This document shows positions 54,214-64,000 of a stretch of DNA of 64,000 nt, piece after piece; position 1 is the first letter of the stretch, and each line of letters opens with the position of its first letter. Made by a program: the position numbers and the translations under genes. Source of the DNA: Canna indica. Lineage: Eukaryota; Streptophyta; Magnoliopsida; Zingiberales; Cannaceae. A model generated the notes under the pieces. It saw nothing but the letters and a program-made list of their open reading frames with translations, ran no database searches and had not been told where the DNA came from. The stretch is taken from contig CP136890.1 in the NCBI GenBank assembly GCA_034359265.1, positions 30,980,501 through 31,044,500 on the forward strand, written 5' to 3'.

Positions 54214-54978
54214 GATGGGTGAATCCCAACCGTTATATGATTACTTAGGTTGGATGGGCGAATCCCAACCTTGACATTAATTTGGTTGGATGGCCAAATC
54301 CTAACCATTGTTTTATTGAATAAGGTCGAATGGGCGAATACCAACCGTTATATATACATTTCTTGATATGTGATGCCCTTGGGCATGTATTAGCCGAGTG
54401 GCCTGATGAAAAGTCATACCCCTAGATCTTTATATTCCATATGGGGCAGATGCATTGTTCATATCTATGGTTGGTTTTGGTTATGGGGCTTGGTATAATC
54501 GCTCACTGATTTTCTTTGGACTCACCCTTGTTTTCTTTTCTGTTTTTTGCAGAGCCCGATCAGTGAGGTATGGGCTGGAGCACTTGGCGCGGTTGGAGGG
54601 CAGACGAGCACCATTGATCTCGTGACACTCCGAGTTTAGGGGTCGTAGTCGAGTTTTGTTAGTGGTTGATCATGAACATTGATGTATTTGACATTTATTC
54701 AAGTTGTAGCCCTTTGGGACAGTCAATCATGTTCATTTGAGTTTTATATTTCTAAAACTGTTAACCTTTTAAATTGTTCACTATGGACGTTACTTTGGTT
54801 TGTTGGTTTTCTCTTCAAAGCAAAACTTTTATTCGGTTTCTCATATAAAAATGCTATTTATTTACTTGCTTTGATTTCCCCTGTATATCATGTTGAGTTA
54901 GCATGTGCATGGGATAGACTTCGGGGTATAGGCACGTATACCCTGGCCGATCACGTGACCCTAGAATAGGGCGTGACA
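54214..54978 (+). repeat. G1 3' LTR, right part
   Basis: It continues the GGTTGG hairpin modules after CACTA-B, matches 19090-19671 of the 5' LTR, and then supplies the terminal segment missing there (54845-54978). It ends GCGTGACA, followed by the TCTCC duplication. Confidence 0.9.
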
Positions 54979-55694
54979 TCTCCGATGGATGGTGCTTTGG
55001 CGACCATGTCGTCCATATATACTTTCATGTTCCGGCTGATCTATTGCTTGTGACTTTATTCATTAGGCGTTGATAGGTTGGCCCTGCATTTTTCAGCCCA
55101 AAAGGCATCACTTAATAGTAGAAGTTGGCATGCTCTTTAATGAATGTCATTTTTTGCTCATCCTCCGGGTGCATCCGGATCTAGTTGTAGCCTGAGTAGG
55201 CGTCCATGAAGCTCAAGTACTAGTATCCTGAGGAGTCGTTAACATGCTTGTCTATGCTTGACATTCGGCAAACCTTGTTTAGGTTGGTAAAGTCGACCCA
55301 CATCCGCCACTTCCCTAAGTGTTTCCTGACCATCACGATATTTGTAAGCCATGTGGTAAATTTGATTTCTTTCATAAAATTTTTCGTCAACAACTTTTTG
55401 GTTTCTTTCAGTGATGCCTGTTGACGCTCGCCCCCAAGCTTTCTTTTCATCTGTGTCAGAGGCTTGACTCAAGGGTCGATGGCAAGCCTATGGTAGATGA
55501 CACGAGGATCTATCCTTGGCATGTATGCTAGTGTCCATGTGAATAGGTCGGCGTTCTCTTTGAGCATAGTGCCGAGTTGAACCTTGAGCTCGGTGGGCAG
55601 GTGGGCCCCGACAAAGGTCACCTTCTTGGGAGAAGCCCCGATCTGTACATGTTCTAGCTAGGTCCTAGGTGGGATGGGGCCGCTATTGGACATC
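54979..55694 (-). pseudogene. G0: Ty3/gypsy reverse transcriptase, N-terminal piece
   Basis: The minus strand reads KRKLGGERQQASLKETKKLL, WLTNIVMVRKHLGKWRMWVD, FTNLNKVC, SFMDAYSGYN-stop-IRMHP, FGLKNAGPTYQRLMNKV and, in another frame, GRNMKVYMDDMVAKAPS. These are RT blocks with the catalytic YMDDM at the G1 junction. It continues at 16175 after G1. At the other side it is cut by CACTA-D at 55694 and picks up at 62510. Stops and frameshifts make it inactive. Confidence 0.9.
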
Positions 55695-55709
55695 CACTAC
55701 TGGAATAAT

Positions 55710-56070
55710 GGGCATCAGCAATGGCTGAAGCCATTGCTAAGCCGTTGGTGGAAACCATCAGGAACGGCGTGCAACGGCCCCACCCGTTGCAACGGAGTCG
55801 TGGCAGAAAAATACGTTGCTGATAATTTAGCAACGGATCAGCTACGGCCGCTCAGGCTATTGCTAATAATATTAGCAGCAACGGCTTTACCACGGACACA
55901 GGGCCGTTGCTGATAATATTATTAGCAACGGCCCGAGAGGCCGTGGCAAGGCCGTTAGTGAAAGACCGTTGCTAAGCCATTGTTGTAGGTCATCAGCAAT
56001 GGCTTACAATACACTTTTAGTAACGGCTTTCCCACGAGCGGCTGTAGGAAAGCCGTTGCTGATGATGTAC
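55710..56070. repeat. CACTA-D subterminal array (TNPA side)
   Basis: At least eight AGCAACGGCT-type motifs in both orientations lie here, including the CACGG..CCGTTGCTGATGATG hairpin near 56025-56070. The 79-codon plus-strand frame across it is not a gene. Confidence 0.85.
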
Positions 56071-56343
56071 ACCTGAAACCGAAAATTTTTTAAAATTCCA
56101 AGTTTCCATTAAAACATTGATACATTATCTGATACATAACTCACACACCCATACATACATCCATTTACACATCACAAATACACCCAGATATACATCAAAA
56201 TAATTATACGTATATTTATAATTATCCATAATCGTATAAAAACTATTCAAATTCAAAATTGAAGTATCAATATCCAAACAAAACAAATTAATCAAGTATA
56301 GTATCTAAGTAACAAAGACAATATAAAAAAAAAGGAATAAATA

Positions 56344-57881
56344 TCACGATGACGATGGAGGATGGTCTGGATCATATGGTTGGGTCTGGAGTGCTTGGGT
56401 GTACACCGGCTTGGAGTGACTCGAGGATGATGGATCAGATGATGCCGAGGGGATGCTTGCTCCGGTAAGAGCTGAGATGTTGCGTAGAATAGCATGCATC
56501 TCTGCCATCATCTGACTCTAACGCTCCATTATCTCAATATGACGCGTGATCGTCTCCTCCAGTGTCCTTATCCTGCTACTCTGATCATAACAGGACTTGG
56601 AGATGGACGGCCACTCACCAGCGACTGGAGGGGTCGGTGCCCCAAGTGGGCCTAGCGCGACCCGCGCATGACCACTATCTGCAAAGCCATATACGCGGTC
56701 GTGGTCCCATCCACCTACAGCCTCGACCCACACACCTGCGTCAAAGTCCTCGGGGGTGCCCCCGCGCTGCACCACCGTCTGAGTGTAGGTCTCCTACTCG
56801 AGTTTGATTTTTTATTTCATATTTTTCTTAAAACTTAAATTATAAATAAATAATGAATAATTTAAACAAATATACTTACCATAATGTATGCAGCGCAGTT
56901 GTCAATGTACTCCCCCGTCCCATGTATTCGACGGTGAGTCCGCTCAAACACCGCCATCGAGGAGGGTCGCTGGACAGTCCCGTCGTCCAACACTATCATC
57001 TATATTTATAAAATAAATACATTAAATAGTACACAGAGTAACAAATAAAATATATAATTAAAAGGTATACTTACCATACGGTTCGCGTGCACTACAAATG
57101 CAATAGAGCCGCCAATGTGACGCACTCCTCCCCCCGACATGCGGTTTCTAGCCGCAGTCCTAGAAACTTCCTGCCATCGATTCGTCGACCATAATGCCAT
57201 GAGCTGGTCCCATATATCCGGAGTAATCTAATCGGGGTCGTATCCCCGAGTCTCCGCGATGTTAGTGGTCCCAACTCGGGCCTTCACTTGGGACCGGGCC
57301 TGCCCCAACTGCTCGTTGTACCTCTGCCAGGAAATAGCCTCCCAGGAAGCGTATACGAAGGACCTTTGGTCCTCAGCCCATGTATAGTGAGCCCGCAAAA
57401 TAATAATATTAGTACCAATATTAATCATCATGCATGTATATAAAAAAAATTTAATATGTGCCTCAAACTCGCACTAAAGCATGTCGATGTGCTCACTGGG
57501 CACGTGAGACCACGTGGGTCATGCCCCGTGCATGTATCGTCGAATGGTAGAAGATATGCTCCTTGGCACTTCTTCTTGCTCGAACCTGCACAACAAAAAT
57601 AAAATTTAATATTATATTATGATATAATGAATTTGTAATAATTCATAATTCATGATATATTACCGCTCCCCAATCACGCTAATGCATCTACGTGACTCTG
57701 TGGCTGGTGGAGGATGTCACATGTTCGGCCCGTGTGGCCACCTACGTCTGGATGTACTAGCCTCAGTAGTATCATCTACAGGAGGATCAGCAGCAGGAGG
57801 ACTAGCAGCATGAGTAAGTGCTCGAGTCTCACCGATTGGAGACTTCGAAGCTCTCCTGCGATGATAACAATGACCAGACAT
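56344..57881 (-). pseudogene. TNPA-like gene of CACTA-D
   Basis: Exon 1 starts at 57881. Exon 2 keeps the double Arg STIRRYMHGA, but TGA then replaces the Trp of AWPTW. The exon 2 donor is GC (GAG|GCACAT) and the acceptor of that intron is changed from CAG to CGG. Exon 3 is largely readable (RSFVYASWEAISWQRYNEQL). Exon 5 starts at 56793 (GGTPEDFDAGVWVEAVGGWD) and meets a TAG in place of the Gln after IMER. It is inactive. Confidence 0.83.
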
Positions 57882-57956
57882 ATCTGTCAAATAGGCATAT
57901 AATTAGATTATTATATATATAGTATAGATATATTTAATATAAGATATACTTTACAA

Positions 57957-60900
57957 TTATTCCTTATCATCTGAGTAATAGTCTTCGAATTCTTCCTCTT
58001 CATCTTCTTCATCCCTAGCTTCCTCAATTTCATGATCGTCATCATCAGCATATTCAACTTCTAATTGAATTGACATTATGTCTACATCCTCGAGTATTGG
58101 AATAATACGATCTACAGTAGGAGGATCATCTTCTTGATAGAAACCATCTGTCACATCAGCTATCGAATCATTTTCTCCTGCTATCGGATCAATTATTCCA
58201 TCAGTCCATAAAAATCCATATCACATTCAACATAGCTTGTCCCTTTCACGCAGACCCCGGCATTCATCATCTTCTTTGTAAATGCATATTCAACCGTGTG
58301 AAATTTATACCCATTAACAAAATATCTGCTATAACACGACACTAGTCGCGACGGTCCACTAACAAACTCAAATATTCTTTCATCTATTTCAACTCTGTGA
58401 TCTTTGCTATAAGCTTGAATCCAAGTAGGGAAATCACGATTTCGTAATCTCTCCAATTCTTGATCGTTGTGAATAGAGTATTTTTGTACCATCTTAATGT
58501 CAAATATTTCAATGAATTGTTCAATCTCTGGACAATTCAGTAATACGTACAAGTGTGCCAAATGATACTCTTCGTCGCTTAAGTGTCGAGATGGATGAGA
58601 ACCAAAAGCAAGACTAGAGTGACAAAATATATTTAAATGTCCATCTGAATGTCGAACTCCCCCGTCGTCGTTACGTGGAATACGATCAAATCTTGTCTGT
58701 ACTATCAATTCAAAGTAAAATGAGCAGAATGTTGAAATTTCTTGGATGATATATGATTCAAATATTGATCCTTCAATAGCTGCGGTGTTCTTTACTTTTT
58801 TCTTCAAATGATTCATGTATCTTTCAAATAAGTACATCCACCAGTATTGAACGGGGCCACCAACTCGTGCCTCGTATGCCAAGTGTATCGGTAGATGCTC
58901 CATCGAGTCAAAAAATGCAGGAGGGAAAAAATGCTCCAGCTTGCATATAATTTCAACAATATTATTTTCAAGTGTTGACATATCTTCGACTCAAAGGACA
59001 TTTGCACAAATGTTTCTAAAAAACATACTTAATTCAGTCAACGAACCCCAAATATTATCAGGTAGAAGATCTCGAAATGCGATCGGAAGCAATCTCTGCA
59101 TGAATACATGACAATCATGGCTCTTCATCCCTGATATTTTGCAATCATCGACGTTCACACATCAAGATAAGTCTGAAGCATATCCATCAAGTAATCTAAG
59201 TTCTTTTATCCATTGACAAACATCTTTGGTCTGTTGTTTATTTAACACATACGAGGCCTTCGGCTTCAGATTTCGTACGTTTACCTCTTGTAACTCCAAC
59301 TTCGGTCTCTTACAAAGTATTTTCAGATCATGTCAGGCTTTGACATTATCTTTAGTTTTTCCGGAAACATCCATCAAAGTGTTGAAAATATTATCAAACA
59401 CATTTTTTTCAATGTGCATGACATCCAAATTATGTCGAATCAATAATGAACTCCAATAGGGCAATTCCCAAAAGATACTTTTTTCACCCATTTATGTGTT
59501 TGACCAAGCCCGACACTCTTTCATTCCGACCAAACACTATCTCTGGAAGTGCTGAAACATGTGCTAACATTTGTTCACCAGACAACATCGGTGGTGGCTC
59601 ATCTCTTTCAACTCTTCCCTTAGTAAATTTATTACGATTCCTTCGATACTGATGGTTAGCCGGTAGGAATCGACGATGACAATCAAAGAATGAGATTTTC
59701 CATCCGTTCTGAAGATTGATTGATTTAGAGTGTTCCATACAATACGGACAAGAGAGTCGGCCGTGAGTACTCCAACCATACAACATGTCGTACGACGGGA
59801 AATCATTGATTGTCCACAAGACCGCAGCCTTTAAATTGAAGTTTTGCTTCCGATGACAATCATAAGTGACAACTCCCTCAGTCCACAATATTTTCAATTC
59901 ATCTATCAAGGGTCTATGAAACACATCAATTTCTTTTCGTGGACCCTTAGGACCCGAAATAATCATCGAAAGATAAATAAATTCATCTTTCATACACATT
60001 GACGGTGGCAAATTATAAACTGTCGGCAGCACTAGCCAAACTGAATAAGGAGTTGCAGAATATCCAAATGGATTAAAACCATCTATGCATAATCCCAATA
60101 TGATATTTCTAGTATCCCTAGCAAATGAAGGATAACATGTATCCAAATGTTTCCATACTTCACTGTCGGATGGATGAGTCATTACTGTATCATCACGACT
60201 TCTTGCATGCCAACTCATGTAGGGGACCGTCTTTTTCGACATGAATAATCTTTGAAGCCTCGATGTTAGTTGAAAATACCGAAGCACCTTAAACGGGATA
60301 TTTTTCTATCAGACTGATTTCTTCTCCTTGTAACGAGGATGTTGACATACAGGGCATTTATCCAACTGCACATTTTATTTATAATATAAAATGCAATTAT
60401 TTTGGCATGCGTGTATTTTTTCGTACCCAAGTCCTAATTTTCTCATCGACTTTTTAGTCTTATAAAAAGTTGGCTCAAACTTGTTATCAGGAGGCAGCAT
60501 TCCATTAATCAATCCTACAATCCAATCATACACAACCCCGCTGATATTACAATTGGCCTTGATATTTAGGAGCTGCGTCATTGCCAAAAACCTAGTGTAT
60601 TTAGGATAATTCTCATACAAAGGTTCATCAGTAGCTTTCAACATCTCGTAAAATTCTGCTGCTTCTTTATTCGGTAGTTCAATCTCTACTGCAGTTTGTA
60701 CTTCTGTGATATCAACACCTGTAGTATCTAGTGGCACTGACGTCTCAATAACTGGCTGAGCGATATTATCATTCTGGTGTAATTGACCCCCAAGACTATC
60801 AAGTATCATAGTTCTATAGGGATTAGATTGACTGGATGAAGAAATACTAGCAGAGGAAGATTCACCATATGTCTGAACTATAGGATTGCTCGACGTCCTG

Positions 60901-61184
60901 ACTTCACGTGACTCCCCGTGACAAGTCCATAGAAAATATCTTGGTGCTAATCCTTTCCTATATAGATGCAGAGTGACAGTTTTCCAATCCAAAAATCGTC
61001 CATTCAAGCAAATGTGGCACGGACATCGGATTTTATCACTGACGCTAACGAATTTCCAATTCGAATAGTCAAAATTTAGGAAGTAAGTTACGCATAATCG
61101 AAACTCATTCATTAAAGCTCCACGATCAAGACGTCGGTACATCCAACTTCGATCAGCTGACATGATTCTATCAATCAATGACAA
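57957..61184 (-). pseudogene. TNP2-like transposase of CACTA-D, nearly complete, internally deleted
   Basis: The N-terminal 269 codons are open from MSLIDRIMSADRSWMYRRLD (61184) through IRCPCHICLNG and TRFLAMTQLLNIKANCNISG to 60375. After stops the catalytic region is open from 60287 to 59484: MSWHARSRDDTVMTHPSDSE, CIDGFNPFGYSATPYSVWLV, ISGPKGPRKEIDVFH, WTEGVVTYDCHRKQNFN and GWSTHGRLSCPYC. It ends with a frameshift at GFGQTHNW. The DUF4218-type part is open at 58981-58193. Directly after MDFYGLM about 280 bp are missing relative to CACTA-A, taking most of the DUF4216-type domain. The acidic tail is 58154-57957. It is the best catalytic-half reading frame in the window. Confidence 0.89.
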
Positions 61185-61247
61185 TTTCTTCGGTTAATGC
61201 CTTTAGGTGAGATGGTCCTATTCCATTCGGGATTTATGTTATTCATA

Positions 61248-61412
61248 TTGCACTAAGTATTTCTTTTAACCGCTAACTTCATTCTAAATTTCGGCAACAT
61301 CTCCCTACAGTTCTCTGAATACGCATTTCATCTGGGCGCGTATCGGAGAACAAGAGAGATGCTGTCAAAATTTAGAATAAGTTAATGATTAAAAGAAAAA
61401 AACTAAGTGCAA
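61248..61412. repeat. Large hairpin in the CACTA-D leader
   Basis: Arms from TTGCACTAAGTATTTCTTTT.. to ..AAACTAAGTGCAA pair over about 60-70 bases, with compensated and uncompensated differences among the three copies. It lies 64 bp upstream of the TNP2 start on the minus strand. Confidence 0.8.
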
Positions 61413-62300
61413 TACAAATAACTATATTCCCAAATTATCCAATCGGGGACAATTCAATGGTTGTATGTCGTATAAAAAATCATCTACTTCTTTTACAAGA
61501 ATATACAACCCTCGAACGGATCTAAGGTTTTGCTAAATCATATCCGACCCGTCGATGCGTACGTGAAACGTATCAACTCGTCGGATGGATGATTATTTTC
61601 TAAATGTTTCGAGTTAGTTCGAGTCCATAATGGAAAATTCCAACACGAGTCCAAATTGGACGATTCCGGCGGGAGTCCGAAATGGACGATTCCGATGCGA
61701 GTTCGAAGTGGACGATTCCAACGAAAGTCCAGAGTGGACGATTTCGGCGCGAGTCCACTAAGGACGACTCCGAACTAATTAACATTTTAACTAATTTAAA
61801 TAATTAACATACCATTATTAATGTAAAACATAATATTAATCTAAATAGATTAATCTAGAAATTAATCTAAACTCTAACAATTAATCTAAAAATTAATCTA
61901 TATCATAACAATTAATCTAAAAATTAATCTAAACACTAACAATTAATCTAACAATTAATCTATAAATTAAACAATTAATTAAAAATTAAACAATTAATTA
62001 AAAAATCATTAATTAATAGATTTCCGACGCCGAAGTCCAGTGTCCGGACACTAGACAATGGTTCGGTCGTCGGCCGAAACCCTATATTTAGGGTTTCGAT
62101 CGGATCTAGGGAAGGAAGGTGGGGCGGCAAGGAATACCTAGAATAGACGGGGCGGCGGCGATCGAAATCGGCAATCGAGGACGGGGCGGTGGCGTCGACA
62201 GCGATAGCACGGCGATGGCGTTGGCAACGGCAGCAGGCGACGAGCAAAGGAAGAGGAAAAAGGAGGAGGAAGGGGCAGGCGCGGGCGCGTGTCCTATATA
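61413..62300 (-). other. CACTA-D leader, about 27-bp repeats and promoter end
   Basis: Five units like GGACGATTCCGGCGGGAGTC lie at about 61625-61770, then TTAATCTA-type AT repeats to 62010 and GC-rich sequence (62110-62290) of the same kind as in CACTA-A. A TATATA lies at 62294-62300 on the minus strand next to the hairpin array. No gene is supported. Confidence 0.7.
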
Positions 62301-62495
62301 AACTTATCAACAACAACTCACTTAACCATTAGAACGTCGTTGCTGATAAGTTAATCATTAGCAACGGCTCACGTGTCTGTTAGAAAGTTGTTGTTAAGGT
62401 AATTAACATCGACAACGGCTTGAGCGGCTGTAAGAAAGTTGTTGCAAATTGTAATGGCTTGAGCGGCCATTGCTGATAGCCGTTGTTGAAGAACC
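62301..62495. repeat. CACTA-D subterminal array (TNP2 side)
   Basis: Decayed AGCAACGGCT units and complements lie near 62345, 62357, 62412 and 62465, up to the right end TTTCTAGTAGTG. The stretch is shorter than the opposite end. Confidence 0.8.
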
Positions 62496-62509
62496 AATTT
62501 CTAGTAGTG

Positions 62510-62696
62510 ATCTCCCTTGGGATCCAAATTAACTAGATATATGTGGTTGCTGTTCTGTGTGAAGGACTGCATGCTCTAGTTGAGACAAGGTGCCCGGGGT
62601 ATCCTTTGAGTTGGTTGGCTGTTGTTTCAAGCATTCATTGTAACATAAGCGAGCTTTGTTCTAATCAGCGTGAGTGACTCCCACTTTTGTCTCTAA
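62510..62696 (-). pseudogene. G0 fragment between protease and RT
   Basis: The minus strand reads KARLCYNECLKQQPTNSKDT and PGTLSQLEH, a linker found between protease and RT in Tat/Ogre-like gypsy elements. It is continuous with 54979-55694 once CACTA-D is removed and with 63652-64000 once the MITE is removed. Confidence 0.75.
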
Positions 62697-63651
62697 GAGT
62701 GTGTTTGGTTGGAAATAGTGAATTTATAAAGAATAGGAATCGATAAGGGATAGTATTACCTTGTTTGGTTGACATTGTAAATAGGCCAAGAATATAATTA
62801 TTTTATTTGGTTAGCATAAGAAATAGGAAAGGAATATAATGATAAATGACCAAAATATTATTCTTAATAAAATTGAATACATTTATTTTGTTTACTTAAC
62901 ATAAAGAATATACAATGAATTGATAGGAAAAAGACTAAAATACCCTTCTAAAAATATATTAAATTATCTTCTAATTTATTCTAATTAATAACAACATAAT
63001 AAAAATATGTATCAATATAAAATAATTTATTAATTTAAAATAATAAAACACTATTATTTATTTTATTTTCATTAAAAAATTGAATGTTCTGACAATAATT
63101 ATTAAAATATTATTTTAATAATAAAATAATAATTATCTATTTAAGATATGTAATTATTAAAATTAATTTAACAATTTAGTAAAATAACCAAAATGCCCTT
63201 TAAAAAATAATAACAACATAATAAAAATATGGATTAATATTAAATAATTTATTAATATAAAATAATAAATTATTTTTTATTTTATTTTCATAAAAAACTA
63301 AATCTTAAAAAAAATAATTATTAAAATAATATTTAATAATAAAATAATAATTATCTATTTAAAATATGCAATTATTGAAATTGATTTAATAATTTATTTT
63401 TTTATATTATTATGTAATATTATAAATATTGAATGACAATATAGAAAAATATTATAAGGAATAAACAAAAATTATTATTCCTTGGGTTGAGGTAAGGAAT
63501 AGTATTCCCCGTGCATGGAGAATAGTATTATTTATCTATTCCTTATGCCCCACCTATTCCTTGTCTATAAGTTGTAACCAAACAAGAGAATAAGTGGGGC
63601 ATAAATAATAGTATTTCATTCCCTATCTGTTCTATCCAACCAAACACTACC
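62697..63651. mobile_element. Harbinger/Tourist-like MITE
   Basis: The ends GAGTGTGTTTGGTTGGAAAT and, in reverse, GGTAGTGTTTGGTTGGATAG are inverted repeats of the GTTTGGTTGG type. TAA flanks both sides (62694-62696 and 63652-63654). The interior is over 80 percent A/T by eye and contains a tandem duplication of about 200 bp (near 62985-63190 and 63195-63410). It has no coding capacity. Confidence 0.75.
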
Positions 63652-64000
63652 TAAGACGAGAAACTTTAGCGCCAAATAGAGAGTCAATATGATGACCCCT
63701 AGGCTATTCAGAGATGGCCGCCCCAGGATCATGTGATAGGAATTTGGGCAGTCGATGACCATGTATTCTACATCCGCCAATTTGGTTCTCAGTGGGGAGT
63801 CGAGAGTCGTTGTCAATCAGATATAGCCTCAGATGCTAACTCGTCCTCCTAAGAAGCCGATGAGATCTCTGTGGTAGGTGTGGAGCCAGGCTTCAACCAA
63901 TTGAATCTTCTTGAATGTCGGGTAGAATAGGATGTCGACTGAGCTCCCTTGGTTCACGAAAACTTTCCTGACAAGAAAGTCACCAGCAATTACAGAAATG
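63652..64000 (-). pseudogene. G0: Ty3/gypsy aspartic protease region
   Basis: The minus strand enters at the window edge with ISVIAGDFLVRKVFVNQGSS, then VDILFYPTFKKIQLVEAW, LIGFLGGRVSI, two stops, and MVIDCPNSYHMILGRPSLNS. This is the protease of a Tat/Ogre-like gypsy element. The catalytic Asp of the V-D-x-G-S-S motif is replaced by Asn. The element continues beyond base 64000. Confidence 0.87.

Larger units (their letters stand above)
16176..54978 (+). mobile_element. G1: Ty3/gypsy element (Tekay/Del-like chromovirus) with many nested insertions
   Basis: Long LTRs begin TGTAATATTTG and end GCGTGACA. A perfect 5-bp target duplication TCTCC stands at 16171-16175 and 54979-54983, and removing G1 rejoins the G0 RT frame (YMDDM then DLIEIFNQ). 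The coding order is gag zinc knuckle, protease, RT, RNase H. It contains a Mutator-like element, CACTA-A, Copia-2 with two solo LTRs, and CACTA-B with CACTA-C. Two large deletions shaped it: one from the 5' LTR end into gag (near 19671), and one from the 3' LTR of Copia-2 into the G1 3' LTR (near 39437). The integrase and any chromodomain are gone, so the lineage call rests on RT wording and LTR length. Confidence 0.88.
55695..62509 (-). mobile_element. CACTA-D, inserted in G0
   Basis: The ends are CACTACTGGAATAA (55695) and TTTCTAGTAGTG (62509), with the target duplication ATC (55692-55694 and 62510-62512). Genes are on the minus strand, TNP2 at 61184-57957 and TNPA at 57881-56344. It has subterminal arrays at both ends, a GC-rich leader block (62110-62290), about 27-bp repeats and the large hairpin. 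Confidence 0.94.

Noticed and set aside
54970..54985. CACTA-D or another element as the cause of the G0 break at 54979
   Set aside because: The matching TCTCC at 16171-16175 and continuity of the RT frame across both sites show that G1 caused this break.
1..64000. tRNA, rRNA, snoRNA or host protein-coding genes
   Set aside because: I scanned for tRNA-like boxes and for non-transposon protein motifs on both strands and saw none. The tRNA-Met matches are primer binding sites of 12 bases.

Overview
This window is plant nuclear DNA, almost certainly repeat-rich heterochromatin of a flowering plant. I see no host gene and no tRNA or rRNA gene. Nearly every base can be assigned to a transposable element. 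The families present are typical of angiosperms: Ty1/copia elements primed by initiator tRNA-Met, Ty3/gypsy elements, CACTA (En/Spm) transposons with a TNP2-type gene and a second Transposase_24-type gene, a Mutator-like long-TIR element with a 9-bp target duplication, a Harbinger-like MITE and a LINE. I cannot name the species.

Layout. (1) 1-14580: a LINE reverse transcriptase pseudogene on the + strand. It is split by a copia element (Copia-1, 1000-13685, TSD TTATT). Copia-1 is itself split inside its integrase by a second LTR element (2915-10881) that carries only gag-type coding sequence and no pol. (2) 14581-15655: a fold-back element with long inverted arms. (3) 15656-64000: an old Ty3/gypsy element on the - strand (G0), visible as three RT and protease pieces. 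G0 contains gypsy element G1 (16176-54978, TSD TCTCC), CACTA-D (55695-62509, TSD ATC) and a small Harbinger-like MITE (62697-63651, TAA).

Inside G1 lie a Mutator-like element in its 5' LTR (17040-18319), CACTA-A in its pol (20617-25848, TSD AAA), Copia-2 in its RNase H/integrase region (27267-39437) and CACTA-B in its 3' LTR (40645-54213, TSD GAT). Copia-2 in turn holds a solo copia LTR (31036-32658, TSD GCCTC) and a solo G1-type LTR (35533-37820). CACTA-B holds CACTA-C of its own family in opposite orientation (41212-47425, TSD TCT). The deepest nesting is four levels (G0 > G1 > CACTA-B > CACTA-C).

Function. The retrotransposon frames are all broken, often by TGG to TAG/TGA or CGA/CAG to stop changes, as expected from deamination of methylated cytosine. 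The four CACTA copies share terminal CACTACT.. ends, subterminal AGCAACGGCT hairpin arrays, a leader with about 27-bp repeats, a TNP2-like gene and a five-exon TNPA-like gene with a probable GC-AG intron. CACTA-A is the best preserved. It keeps an open 640-codon C-terminal TNP2 frame and a TNPA frame with a single nonsense codon, but it has lost the catalytic N-terminal half of TNP2. The less ordinary signals are the gag-only LTR family, the palindrome array in its LTR, the conserved large hairpin in the CACTA leader and the CACTA deletion derivatives.
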